From Alphaproteobacteria bacterium (lineage in GTDB: Bacteria; Pseudomonadota; Alphaproteobacteria; Rhodospirillales; Rhodospirillaceae): a stretch of DNA of 64,000 bases. Shown here one piece after another: positions 18,396-27,191 of this stretch (its first letter is position 1; the number at the start of each line of letters is the position of its first letter). The DNA is taken from the NCBI GenBank assembly GCA_030835385.1, contig JAURPI010000022.1, forward strand, positions 1 to 64,000, in the 5' to 3' direction. A model generated the notes under the pieces. That model did not search any database. It was not told the origin of the DNA and saw only the letters and a program-made list of their open reading frames with translations. The position numbers were made by a program, and so were the translations under genes.

Positions 18396-21394
18396 TGCTC
18401 TCCGCCTTCAGCTGCTGCCCATTCTTTAACGCGTGCAAGATGCTGCGTGTCGCCATAGCGTGGCGCCATGTCGGGGTGTGGTCGAGATTCGTAGGGGGTC
18501 TGTTTTTGATCGAAAATTTTGATGAGCGCCGTTAGCCCTTCGAGTGCTTCTGTGCGGAGGTCTTCGGCATTATCTCCGGCGGATCGCATCTCGCCACCCT
18601 CGCCGCGGCCGGTGAGGCGCCAATAAGCGAGTTCAGATACGGATTTGGCTGGGATGCCTTTAAAACCACCCTCCGCCGCGATGACGGCCTCCAATGGCAG
18701 TTGAGGGGCGTACCCAGCTGCGACTTCTTTTGGCGATGGTGCGGCTCCTGTTTTGTAATCGGTAATGGCTAGAGATCCATCTTTCAGTTCGTCAATCCGG
18801 TCTGCTCGGGCTGACAATTCAAATGGTCCCGCCGGGGCGGCAAGTGAGAGTGAACCAGAAACCTCCGCGTGGGCTGTTTGAACGTCCGACCGGCCATCCC
18901 GCTCGATCGCGGCGAACCATTTTGCGATTCGGTCAAACCGCGGAGACCAGAACGCTAAAATCCCTGGTGCTAGATCGGCCCGTCCAAAAGTCGAGGTGGC
19001 GAGTTCCTGCAGAATTTCATCAATGTTCTTGGGAAGCTCGTTCGGATAGGCCCGAACAAAATCTTGAAGGATGTCATGGACAATTGTGCCGTAGTCGGCC
19101 GCGCTCGCATCGGCGTCAATTGGATCTAAAGCCCTTAATTTTAGAACGTGGCGCGCATAAATCTCGTAGGGATCGCGCATCCATGTTTCTACCTCAGTGA
19201 CCCGCAAGCGTCTTGGGCGGGCTTCAACTGGGGGAGTGGGCGCGGGCGCGGGCCAGGCTTCAATTCTGTCTGGACGAGTTAGCGCTGCCGCCCACGGCAG
19301 CCAGGCGTAGCGGCCTGTGTCACTGAGAGCTTGAATACCTGCAGCCACCAGGACTTGGTCGAACCGTCGCCACCACCGCGATGCCACGGTTGGCGTGCCC
19401 TCAACTTTTAAGGACCGTGTCAGGATGACATCCGGTGCACCCAGCCCTTGGGCAATATCGTGGGCCGCTTGTCCAATGCGTCGTTCGGGCTGTGGTAGCC
19501 CGAAGGCCTTGCGCATGGGGCGGCTCATCCATGGATCGGTATCGGCATTGGCGGGCCAGGTGCCTTCGTTAAGTCCCCCGAGAATTAAAACATCTGGCCT
19601 AAGAAGACGTGCCTCCAATGGCCCAAGAATACTTAGCCGCGGATGCGTGCCGTAAGGTGGGCGCACGACTTGTCCGGCGAGAAGAGCTTCAAGTAGGCCA
19701 AGGTAGTCGGTGGGATGAATGTCGCCGAGGTCTGGCGCGGCGTCATCAAGCTCGGAGATAAATCGCGCGAGAGATTCGCCTGCGGGTCCTGCCCACAAAC
19801 GCAATGGACCGGCCATTTCGTCAGTGGCTGCAAGGGCCTCAACCCACTCTAAATGGGCATGCAATATTGTACGAAGCGATTTTGCGTCACCGTCCATGAC
19901 AGCATCGAAGGCGCCCATCTCTCTCTGTAGCTCTGCCAGCCATGTATCCAACTCCGGCACACGGTCGTCGTGCCCGGCTAAAGTATTGCGCAGACCCATT
20001 AAACCTTCTGGTGGGCGTGGGCCTCGCAAGATGGCCACCTCCAAATCACGGACCCTGTCTCGAAATTCCGCCGGTGCCATTCCGCCGGCGGCAAGGGGGT
20101 GTTTTAAGGCCGAAAGAAATGGGATAGGCGCGCATTTCTCCATTGCCATCGCAGCGGTCAAACGGAGAAACACACCGGGCGGTGTTTCGGTCAAGGGTTG
20201 GCCAGCAGAGTCATCAACGGTCAAATCCCACCGTGCCAGTTCCGCTGATACGCGGCGAGCAAGGGCGCGGTCGGGTGTTATCAGTGCACCTGTGAGACCT
20301 GGTTCTTCCGCCACCCAACGCAAAGCCAATGCGATAGCCGCTGCCTCCTCGCGGGGTGTCGGTGCTTCAATTCTCTGAATGCCGTCGACCGCGTTTTGTG
20401 TCAGTCCGCCTAGGGCTTGCCAGCGATCACTGGTCTCGGCCGGACGCATGATCTCGCAAATCAAACGTTGCCGTTGTTGGGCAGCGTCAAAGGTTGGCTC
20501 GATCGGCCAGACAGAAACAGAATTGCGAGACGTTTCAAAATGATCCAGAAGTGCTTTCAATGTGTATTGCGGATGGCTTTCCTCCAGCACATTCCACGCT
20601 TCATCCTCTAAACCATGATCGAGTCCGGGGAGCACAAGGCAACCGTTGGGAAGGGTGGTGACGACGGAGAGGAGGTTACGTGTGGCCGGAATTGTACCGG
20701 TTGAGCCAGCAGCAACAATGAGCCCACGTGGTGGGGCGTTTTGCCAGGCTTCCGCCTGAGCGGCGAACACCAGGTTGCGATGTTCGGCTGGGTCTAGCGT
20801 CCCTCGCTCTGCCAGAATCTCTGGCCAATGTTGGGTGACAAGCTGGAGGAATGTCAGTGTGACTTGCCAATGGGTCGCTAAAGTTTCGGGAACCAAAGAA
20901 GACAATGATTCGAAGCTCAAACGCTCGGTTTGGACTTGGTCAAGTAAGCGGGCTAACTCCTGAGCCAGTCGCGCGGCTTGCTCCGGGCTTTGATATTCTC
21001 CCTGTGCGCTTGATTGGCTCATGATGAGGCGAGCCAACAGAATCTGACGAGACAATGGTGCGATTGGAGGTGCGATATCGAGAGGCACGGTGTCACCGGT
21101 GCCGAATCCCGCGAGTAGGGCTTCGTCTTCATCGATATCCTGAAGAGGCATCAGGCGCGGCAGCAACAGTGGCTTGCCATCCGCGCGGCGCAAAAAGGCG
21201 TCTCGAAGTGATCGTCCAGCACGCCTGGTAGGGACCAGCACGGTGATATCTGCGAGGGCTAAGGGATCACCCCCGGTCTCGGCCAACAGACCGTCGACGA
21301 GAGCGTCGACAAAACCCAAGGCTGGAGGGATCGACCATAATCGATCACCCGCTTTTGTTGCTGCAGAAAGCCAGCCGCGTGTCGGTTCGGTCAC
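18392..21394 (-). CDS. addB: double-strand break repair protein AddB
   Basis: Second subunit of the AddAB helicase-nuclease. The 1000-residue protein has the long, divergent helicase-like region typical of alphaproteobacterial AddB (start GDRLWSIPPALGFVDALVDG; ILGGLNEGTWPANADTDPWM in the middle) and a C-terminal RecB-type nuclease domain with LAITDYKTGAAPSPKE. Its start overlaps the murU stop and its stop overlaps the addA start, forming a tightly coupled run tsaE-amgK-murU-addB-addA. Confidence 0.95.
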   Translation of the reverse strand: MTEPTRGWLSAATKAGDRLWSIPPALGFVDALVDGLLAETGGDPLALADITVLVPTRRAGRSLRDAFLRRADGKPLLLPRLMPLQDIDEDEALLAGFGTGDTVPLDIAPPIAPLSRQILLARLIMSQSSAQGEYQSPEQAARLAQELARLLDQVQTERLSFESLSSLVPETLATHWQVTLTFLQLVTQHWPEILAERGTLDPAEHRNLVFAAQAEAWQNAPPRGLIVAAGSTGTIPATRNLLSVVTTLPNGCLVLPGLDHGLEDEAWNVLEESHPQYTLKALLDHFETSRNSVSVWPIEPTFDAAQQRQRLICEIMRPAETSDRWQALGGLTQNAVDGIQRIEAPTPREEAAAIALALRWVAEEPGLTGALITPDRALARRVSAELARWDLTVDDSAGQPLTETPPGVFLRLTAAMAMEKCAPIPFLSALKHPLAAGGMAPAEFRDRVRDLEVAILRGPRPPEGLMGLRNTLAGHDDRVPELDTWLAELQREMGAFDAVMDGDAKSLRTILHAHLEWVEALAATDEMAGPLRLWAGPAGESLARFISELDDAAPDLGDIHPTDYLGLLEALLAGQVVRPPYGTHPRLSILGPLEARLLRPDVLILGGLNEGTWPANADTDPWMSRPMRKAFGLPQPERRIGQAAHDIAQGLGAPDVILTRSLKVEGTPTVASRWWRRFDQVLVAAGIQALSDTGRYAWLPWAAALTRPDRIEAWPAPAPTPPVEARPRRLRVTEVETWMRDPYEIYARHVLKLRALDPIDADASAADYGTIVHDILQDFVRAYPNELPKNIDEILQELATSTFGRADLAPGILAFWSPRFDRIAKWFAAIERDGRSDVQTAHAEVSGSLSLAAPAGPFELSARADRIDELKDGSLAITDYKTGAAPSPKEVAAGYAPQLPLEAVIAAEGGFKGIPAKSVSELAYWRLTGRGEGGEMRSAGDNAEDLRTEALEGLTALIKIFDQKQTPYESRPHPDMAPRYGDTQHLARVKEWAAAEGGEQ

Positions 21395-22116
21395 GACGCG
21401 TACGATTCCATGGTCAATGCGCGCCCTGTGGGTTCGACGGCATCAGGCGTTCCAACGTGATACCAGTCATCATCATGAAGGACTGCTTTAAGTCGGCCCG
21501 CGGCCAATGCTGTGTCCCACAGCTTATTGAATGAAAAGGCGCCTTCTGGATGGTTGTCGAACAAGCGTCGGTGCACCAATTGTGTCCCAGCGTAAGCTGT
21601 TGGCGCGGTCGGTTGAGAGCCGCGCCGTATTGGCGCACTGTCATCGCCGATCGAGAAGTCTCCCGCGCCGTCAAATCCAAACGCTTTTTTCATGTCGGCA
21701 AGCAACAAGAGCGCGTCCATGTCACCTGACCAAGCAGTTCGGAGAGTATCCAGGGCTGGACCTAGTCCGAGATGCCACAGAGCGTCGCTGTTGGTGACAA
21801 GAAATACACTGTCATTGATCAGGGGAAGTGCCGCTGCGACCCCACCACCCGTGTCGAGGAGCAAAGCCGATTCATCAGATAGTGTAATGGCCGGGTGGCT
21901 ACGCTGGGCTAAATGCTCACGCAAAAGTTCCGCCTTGTAGTGCACATTTACAATAGCGCTTTCAATGCCTGCATCAGTCGCGTCATCAAGAACCCAGTCG
22001 ATGAGAGTTTTGCCACCGACTTCGACCATTGGTTTTGGACGCTCGTCGGTGAGAGGTTTCATTCGCGTGCCGAGACCTGCAGCTAGAACCATTACCGTCT
22101 TAATTTGGAAGGTCAT
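21391..22116 (-). CDS. murU: N-acetylmuramate alpha-1-phosphate uridylyltransferase
   Basis: Nucleotidyltransferase that makes UDP-MurNAc from MurNAc-1-phosphate in the peptidoglycan recycling route that bypasses fosfomycin-sensitive MurA, known from Pseudomonas. The 241-residue product has the nucleotide-binding signature AAGLGTRMKPLT (12-23), the ERPKPMVEVGGK segment and LVTNSDALWH, where the Asp binds the metal. Overlap with the amgK stop, and the AmgK partner, support MurU over other sugar nucleotidyltransferases. Assignment rests on family and context. Confidence 0.88.
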   Translation of the reverse strand: MTFQIKTVMVLAAGLGTRMKPLTDERPKPMVEVGGKTLIDWVLDDATDAGIESAIVNVHYKAELLREHLAQRSHPAITLSDESALLLDTGGGVAAALPLINDSVFLVTNSDALWHLGLGPALDTLRTAWSGDMDALLLLADMKKAFGFDGAGDFSIGDDSAPIRRGSQPTAPTAYAGTQLVHRRLFDNHPEGAFSFNKLWDTALAAGRLKAVLHDDDWYHVGTPDAVEPTGRALTMESYAS

Positions 22117-23117
22117 TCTGGAACCACACGGAGATCTGAAGGTACATGCGTGTCTAACCAGTTCTTAAGAGGGGCGAGCACCGGGTGTTTTAAGCAAGTT
22201 TCCATATAACGCCATAGCCGTGGCATGTGCTCTAGGTAGTGCGGTTTATCATCACGCAACTTAAGTCGGGCAAAGGTGCCAATGACACGAATGTGACGTT
22301 GTGCAGCCATGACGGCCCATGACGTTTCAAAGTCGTTGTTTGAGATATCTGGAAAAGCAGCGCGATATCGCGCCTTCATGTCCAAGACTAGGTTTGGATC
22401 AATATCGCGACGCGCATCCTCCAGCAGTGACATCAAATCGTAGGTCACGGGACCCTGCACCGCATCTTGGAAGTCCAATAGGCCACACGCTTCAACATCG
22501 GATCGGTCGGAAAGCAGAAGTAAATTGTCGAGGTGATAGTCAAACAATACCAATGATGATGGTACTTTCCAGGCATCAGGAAGAATACCTTGCCATAACT
22601 CCAGGTACGACTCGCGGACGTCAGAGGGTAGAGGTGCTGCTCCGACCAAAGGCAAGTACCAGACATTCAACCTGTCCACTTCCTCTAGGAGACGGTCCTT
22701 GCCATAGTTGACGACGCCAGCGGGAATAACTTCCGTTTCCGGTGTTTTGTGCAGGTAAATGAGGGTATCCGTTGCAATGGCGTAAAGCGCGGCCTCATCG
22801 TGACCTGCAGCGAGGAGGCGGGTGTATGTATCATCGCCGAGATCTTCGAGAAGCAAGAATCCTTGATCTTCGTCGACAGCGAGAATAGTCGGCGCTGATA
22901 AGCCAAGCGCTGACAGGTGGCGGGCTATGGTCACAAACGGTCGCACATCCTCCTGAGGGGGTGGCGCGTCCATGAGGACTACTTGGCCTCCTGTTTTTCT
23001 GACAATCCTTTCGTAATGCCGGAAAGAGGCATCCCCAGCCAAAGGATTCCGCACCGCATGGCCCCACCCATGTGCGGCGAGAAAGTCGTCCGCTGCCGCT
23101 CTGCGCGTCGCGTTCAT
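22113..23117 (-). CDS. amgK: N-acetylmuramate/N-acetylglucosamine kinase AmgK-like
   Basis: Aminoglycoside-phosphotransferase-fold kinase that puts a phosphate on the anomeric position of MurNAc, feeding MurU. The 334-residue product has the phosphotransferase catalytic loop variant LFDYHLDNLLLL and the metal-binding LLDFQDAVQGP. It is flanked by tsaE and murU with 4-base overlaps, the arrangement seen in many Alphaproteobacteria. Annotated in older genomes only as a phosphotransferase. Confidence 0.87.
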   Translation of the reverse strand: MNATRRAAADDFLAAHGWGHAVRNPLAGDASFRHYERIVRKTGGQVVLMDAPPPQEDVRPFVTIARHLSALGLSAPTILAVDEDQGFLLLEDLGDDTYTRLLAAGHDEAALYAIATDTLIYLHKTPETEVIPAGVVNYGKDRLLEEVDRLNVWYLPLVGAAPLPSDVRESYLELWQGILPDAWKVPSSLVLFDYHLDNLLLLSDRSDVEACGLLDFQDAVQGPVTYDLMSLLEDARRDIDPNLVLDMKARYRAAFPDISNNDFETSWAVMAAQRHIRVIGTFARLKLRDDKPHYLEHMPRLWRYMETCLKHPVLAPLKNWLDTHVPSDLRVVPE

Positions 23118-23587
23118 AAGTCACCGTGTATTGCGACCAGCTCGCCCATGCGAGACATCCATTTTGGGCTTGCGGACATTGTCGCGGTTCTAGCGTCTGA
23201 GTCGGTCATTGCGGCCATCGTAATATCTAGGCGCTCGGCCGGAAGCCAAGCTGCTGCGCGGTCTGGCCATTCGATCAAGCTGATGCCATCGGCCTGAGCT
23301 TCATCCAACCCAAGTTCTTCAACATCTTCTGGTGTATCGATGCGATAAAAGTCGAAGTGCCATACCGGTGGCGTCGTTAGGTCATAAACGTGGGAGAGCG
23401 TGAAGGTAGGGCTAGAAACATCTATTTCTGAGCCTATGCGTTCGATGATAAATCCCCGCGAGAGCGTTGTTTTTCCTACACCTAACGGACCCGAAAGAGT
23501 GATCACGTCGCCAGATTGAGCCAGTTTCGCCAAGGCAGCGCCCAAGGCCAACGTTTCTTTTTCAGTTTCTATGCGAAGGATCGACAC
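23114..23587 (-). CDS. tsaE: tRNA threonylcarbamoyladenosine biosynthesis protein TsaE
   Basis: ATPase that works with TsaD and TsaB to make t6A at position 37 of ANN-decoding tRNAs. The 157-residue product has the P-loop GPLGVGKTT (33-41), the SPTFTLSHVYD motif and VWHFDFYRID, with a family-typical length. I chose GTG 23587 (VSILRIETEKETLALG); a longer frame from 23707 would overlap the upstream divL gene by 44 bases and adds a Cys/Ala-rich segment unlike TsaE. amgK overlaps its stop. Confidence 0.9.
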   Translation of the reverse strand: MSILRIETEKETLALGAALAKLAQSGDVITLSGPLGVGKTTLSRGFIIERIGSEIDVSSPTFTLSHVYDLTTPPVWHFDFYRIDTPEDVEELGLDEAQADGISLIEWPDRAAAWLPAERLDITMAAMTDSDARTATMSASPKWMSRMGELVAIHGDL

Positions 23588-23663
23588 GGGTGTACCGCAA
23601 CTCCAGTTAACACACGGTCCGTTGTACCGACCGAGACAACCCGCTGCAACAGATGGTGACGCC

Positions 23664-26033
23664 TTAGCTGCCGTCAGGCAGGACGCACCTGACCGTACGA
23701 GAGCCATCCTCTAGAATTTCCGCATCCGTTTGCCCGCCATGCAATTCAGCAACGTGACGAACCAACGCTAACCCGGCCCAGTGTATTTCTTCATCTTGGT
23801 TCGGATTGGGTGGTCCAACCACGTCGATCGACAACGTTGCAGGTCCATCCTGCTTTTCAATTCGATTAATTTTTAGAGATGCTTTTCCACCCGGCGGGGC
23901 ACCATGCAGAGCCCCAACAATAAGATGATAGAGCATCTGTCGAATACGTTGGCTATCGCCAACGATCCAATCCACGGAATCGGCGCAGGATGTTTCTATA
24001 GTCCAGTTGCGTGCCTTGAATGCTTCCCGTGTGAGGCTTTTCACTGACTCGATTGTGGCTGGTAAATCAAGATTATCCAGCTTCAATGTTTCTTTATCTG
24101 AATCGAGGGTAGCTAATTCTCCTATGTCGTCTACCAGTTTCAAAAGACTAGCAATCGACACCGGTGTCAGAGAGGTTTGCTCACCGTTGTCCTGAATGTC
24201 GTTGGCCAATGCAGATAAAGGCGCACGCAATTCTTCTATGGCGTCTGCGATAAATGCGCTGCGTAATTTCTCGTTGACTGTGACGGCTCGGGCGCGAGTT
24301 CTGAGGGCGCTCTCAACCCGCGCAGGGTCTGAGACATCGTCGTACGAAAATAGTACGCCACCATCAGGCAAGGGTGCGGCCACGACCTCTACCACGATGC
24401 CATCACGTCGCTCGAAACGAGCTTGTCGGGTAAGGCGTTCTGATTCAGGTGACAGCGCACCGAGGACAAGACTTCTGTATCCCGTCAGGGATTCGGTATC
24501 CGCGAAAAGATCTGCGGTCATGTCCATAACATCTGTAACCAACGTCTGTTCACTTACGATTTTGCGCGGCAAATCCCAAAGAGATAGGAAGGCTGAGTTG
24601 GCCAATTGCAGCTGACCGTCGGCAGAGAACACGGCGATGGCTTCATTTAGGTTGTCGATGGTCTCGCGCTGCACTGCGATCAGTGTGTTGTATGAGCGCT
24701 CCATGGCAAGGGTGTCAGTCACGTCCTCATAAGTGGTTAGCAGTCCTCCCATCGGGTGAGGGGCAACCACGCGACGCAACGTAATGCCGTCAGGGAGATG
24801 CATAACGTCCTCAAGCGGATCGATAAGAGAGTGGAAGCGATCCAGCTCTTTCTCTTTGAAGGCAGGGAAGTCGGCCACTTCTGGCAAACGGCGCTGATCG
24901 CGAAGGGCTTCGAGCACGTCCCCAAAAGACGGTCCTTCAGCCAGCCATAGGGAGTCGAGATCCCAGAGTTGGGTAAATGCCGTGTTGTGGAATGCGAGAC
25001 GTTGATCCGTGCCAAAGACGGCTATAGCAGTGCCAAGTCTTTCCAAGGCTTCCCCGTGGGAGGCTATTTCGCGACTCAGCCTGGTCTCTAACTCTTCTTG
25101 CCGGGTGATATCGTAGGCGACCCCAGCGGTCATCAGGCCGCTGCCATCTCCAAAAAGAGAAGGTGTGCTGTTCCTATTCTCGCCCGCGTCTTCTTCGTCA
25201 CGATGGAGGGTAACAGGGTTTTCTGTGACTTCCATGAGACGTCGACTGCCGTCAATCACCATATGAAATGGTGCAGATCGCGATATGCCAGATGCGCGGG
25301 CCGCCGCCGCCAACGCCCTTACCTCGCGAACGGCCGCGCGCGGAGCAATCTCCCGGCCTCGGCTCGTAACATCGCTTGAGTTGCGGGCGTCTACAGCTCT
25401 TACATATGCGGCATTGCAGTAAATAAGTGAGAGGTCGTCGTCTCGTAACCACACGGGTGAGACAAGCCCATCCAACGCGCTGTGTAATCGACCGTTGGTT
25501 TCTAAAAGGCTTTCGTTCTCTTTTGTCAGGGTGTCTACGGCTGCAACACCTTCAGTGACGTCGCTCATCCATAGCATGTCGATAGATTGGGTATCATCGT
25601 CTGTATTGGCTCTCACACCACGGCCTTCGATACGGCGTCCCGTTGCGGCATGGTTGAGCTCGATTATAAATCCACGGCCATCGCGCCGTAGCGTGTCTAC
25701 AGCGTCTGATAAGCGCTGGCCCGACTCATGGTCGAAGCCGCTCACGACGTCTTCAAAGGTCGCATCCGTGCCTCGGTATAGGTCCAACAGAACGGCTAGT
25801 CTTCGAGAGCATTGTCCGTCATCGCTATCTGATTCCAACCAACCAAAATAACCGTCGGGCGACGCGTCTAACGCAGCCCAAGTGGCCGCCAGTCTGTCTT
25901 CCGAGTTGAGTAATCGGTGTTCCGTAGTGCGCCAGCCTCGATGTTGCCAGATCAATATTGCGAGGCCGGGCAATACGATTAAGACGACAGCACCGATCGC
26001 GGCCAGCCAAATAGGAGACGCAAGATTCGTCAC
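23664..26033 (-). CDS. divL: DivL-like PAS sensor pseudokinase
   Basis: A 789-residue protein with one N-terminal membrane segment (about residues 7-28), four PAS-like regions (roughly 45-150, 165-300, 310-420, 440-560), a DHp-like helix and a degenerate HATPase region. Its place between ahcY and tsaE, with chvIG-hprK-PTS beyond ahcY, is the alphaproteobacterial divL locus. DivL is an atypical kinase (Tyr in place of His in Caulobacter) that binds DivK and controls CckA. Here the H-box reads FIADAIEELRAPL, with Glu600 at the phosphoacceptor position; the N-box Asn is replaced (YHLIVGALHG) and no DxGxG box is seen. Start: GTG 26033 with AGAAGG 6 bases upstream; the open frame continues to 26369 but that part is a glycosyltransferase-like remnant. 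Ortholog call is from context and layout. Confidence 0.75.
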   Translation of the reverse strand: MTNLASPIWLAAIGAVVLIVLPGLAILIWQHRGWRTTEHRLLNSEDRLAATWAALDASPDGYFGWLESDSDDGQCSRRLAVLLDLYRGTDATFEDVVSGFDHESGQRLSDAVDTLRRDGRGFIIELNHAATGRRIEGRGVRANTDDDTQSIDMLWMSDVTEGVAAVDTLTKENESLLETNGRLHSALDGLVSPVWLRDDDLSLIYCNAAYVRAVDARNSSDVTSRGREIAPRAAVREVRALAAAARASGISRSAPFHMVIDGSRRLMEVTENPVTLHRDEEDAGENRNSTPSLFGDGSGLMTAGVAYDITRQEELETRLSREIASHGEALERLGTAIAVFGTDQRLAFHNTAFTQLWDLDSLWLAEGPSFGDVLEALRDQRRLPEVADFPAFKEKELDRFHSLIDPLEDVMHLPDGITLRRVVAPHPMGGLLTTYEDVTDTLAMERSYNTLIAVQRETIDNLNEAIAVFSADGQLQLANSAFLSLWDLPRKIVSEQTLVTDVMDMTADLFADTESLTGYRSLVLGALSPESERLTRQARFERRDGIVVEVVAAPLPDGGVLFSYDDVSDPARVESALRTRARAVTVNEKLRSAFIADAIEELRAPLSALANDIQDNGEQTSLTPVSIASLLKLVDDIGELATLDSDKETLKLDNLDLPATIESVKSLTREAFKARNWTIETSCADSVDWIVGDSQRIRQMLYHLIVGALHGAPPGGKASLKINRIEKQDGPATLSIDVVGPPNPNQDEEIHWAGLALVRHVAELHGGQTDAEILEDGSRTVRCVLPDGS

Positions 26034-26487
26034 GCGGAGCCTTCTTTCTGAAAGTGCTGGGCCGTCTTGTACGACGCGGGCGCGAAGCCGCTCAGCAATT
26101 CTTTCCAATACCACATCTGAAGTGTCCCCTAACTCGTAGGGGACTGGATTAACACACTTGTACCAGGGAATGTGGTCTGTGCCCAAGTACATGATCGGAC
26201 TAAGGGTAGCCCAGGTTTCAGTTCCTACGGCCCCGGCCATTTTCAAAACGGCCGTTTGAGCTGTGATGACAAGATCAAGCTCAGATATTAACGCAAAAAC
26301 ATTTTCTAGATCGTCACGGAGATCAAGGCCGGACCAGCGCGGCTTTGTGCCACTCGTTTTTGCCAGCATGGTTTAGACCCTGTTCAAGCGCTGGGGCGAT
26401 AGCATCGGGGTTTAAAACTGCTTGTGTTGATGGTCGCTCGAGTAATTTTCGAAACCAATTCAGAATCAGCCTCATTTTTCTGATCAT
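26034..26487 (-). pseudogene. remnant of a TPR/glycosyltransferase gene
   Basis: Minus strand. A short frame from ATG 26487 (MIRKMRLILNWFRKLL, then IAPALEQGLNHAGKNEWHKA) to TGA 26323-26325 looks like the N-terminus of a TPR-glycosyltransferase. A second, overlapping frame in another phase from about 26369 to 26037 contains LENVFALISELDLVITAQTA, HIPWYKCVNPVPYEL and VLERIAERLRARV, the C-terminal end of TPR proteins with a GT-B (glycosyltransferase 9-like) domain. The whole middle of the gene is missing and the two ends are out of frame, so this is an internally deleted copy. The second frame runs without a stop into divL. Confidence 0.6.
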
Positions 26488-26512
26488 GGTCAAACCGCAT
26501 TGATAGGTTGTA

Positions 26513-26521
26513 TGGTATAGA
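26513..26521 (+). promoter_or_regulatory. possible extended -10 promoter for the TIGR02466 pair
   Basis: TGGTATAGA (TG at 26513-26514, TATAGA at 26516-26521) is an extended -10 element 38 bases upstream of the first TIGR02466 start. No convincing -35 box is seen. Confidence 0.25.
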
Positions 26522-26559
26522 GCGTCATCGGAAAACTCAGGCGAAGACTTTGCGCTAGC

Positions 26560-27183
26560 ATGGACCTTAAATTACAAAATGACGTCGAGCTTTGGTGGGG
26601 TACACCGCTATTTGCGCTTACGTGGCCTGAGGCTGTAGATCTCAATGCCGATCTAAAGGCCCTTATCCTAGATCGACGGAAACAATCAGAGGGCGTCGTT
26701 AAAAGTAATCTAGGTGGGTGGCATTCAACGGATGATATGCTGACCTGGCCCTCACCGGCGGTGGTCACCCTAAAGAAATGGATTCTTGAGGGGTTTCGTA
26801 AAGCGACGCAACGAACAAGTAAGGGGCAAGGATACACGGGTGGAGTCAACATCACATGTTGGGCAAATGTAAATCGACCCGGCCATGCCAACGATACCCA
26901 TAATCACCCCCAGAGTGCGTGGTCAGGCGTGTATTACGTTGATGTTGGAACCCCCGTTGACCTCGAGAAGTTGTCCGGCTTTATCTATTTTCAGGACCCT
27001 CGGGCTGGAGCTGGCATGTGCCAAGACCCGTTCGGCAGATTTGGCAAAGGCCGGCAATTCAATCCAATGAATGGCCAAATGCTATTTTTTCCATCGTGGT
27101 TAATTCATGGTGTTCGCGCTTACCAAGGTGAGGGTGAGCGCATATCCGTAGCCTTTAACATCGCGCTCTTGGATCTCATGTAG
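26560..27183 (+). CDS. TIGR02466 family putative 2OG-Fe(II) oxygenase, copy 1
   Basis: A 207-residue protein. It has WWGTPLFALTWP at the start, GGWHSTDDMLTW, the putative metal-ligand block NDTHNHPQSAWSGVYYVDVG, FQDPRAGAG, and the C-terminal FFPSWLIHGVRAYQG followed by ERISVAFN. These are the features of TIGR02466/PF13759, predicted double-stranded beta-helix iron/2-oxoglutarate oxygenases whose substrates are mostly unknown; they often sit near TPR, sulfotransferase or glycosyltransferase genes. The remnant upstream fits that context. A close paralogue follows 8 bases downstream. Confidence 0.8.
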   Translation: MDLKLQNDVELWWGTPLFALTWPEAVDLNADLKALILDRRKQSEGVVKSNLGGWHSTDDMLTWPSPAVVTLKKWILEGFRKATQRTSKGQGYTGGVNITCWANVNRPGHANDTHNHPQSAWSGVYYVDVGTPVDLEKLSGFIYFQDPRAGAGMCQDPFGRFGKGRQFNPMNGQMLFFPSWLIHGVRAYQGEGERISVAFNIALLDLM

Positions 27184-27191
27184 GGCGTAAA

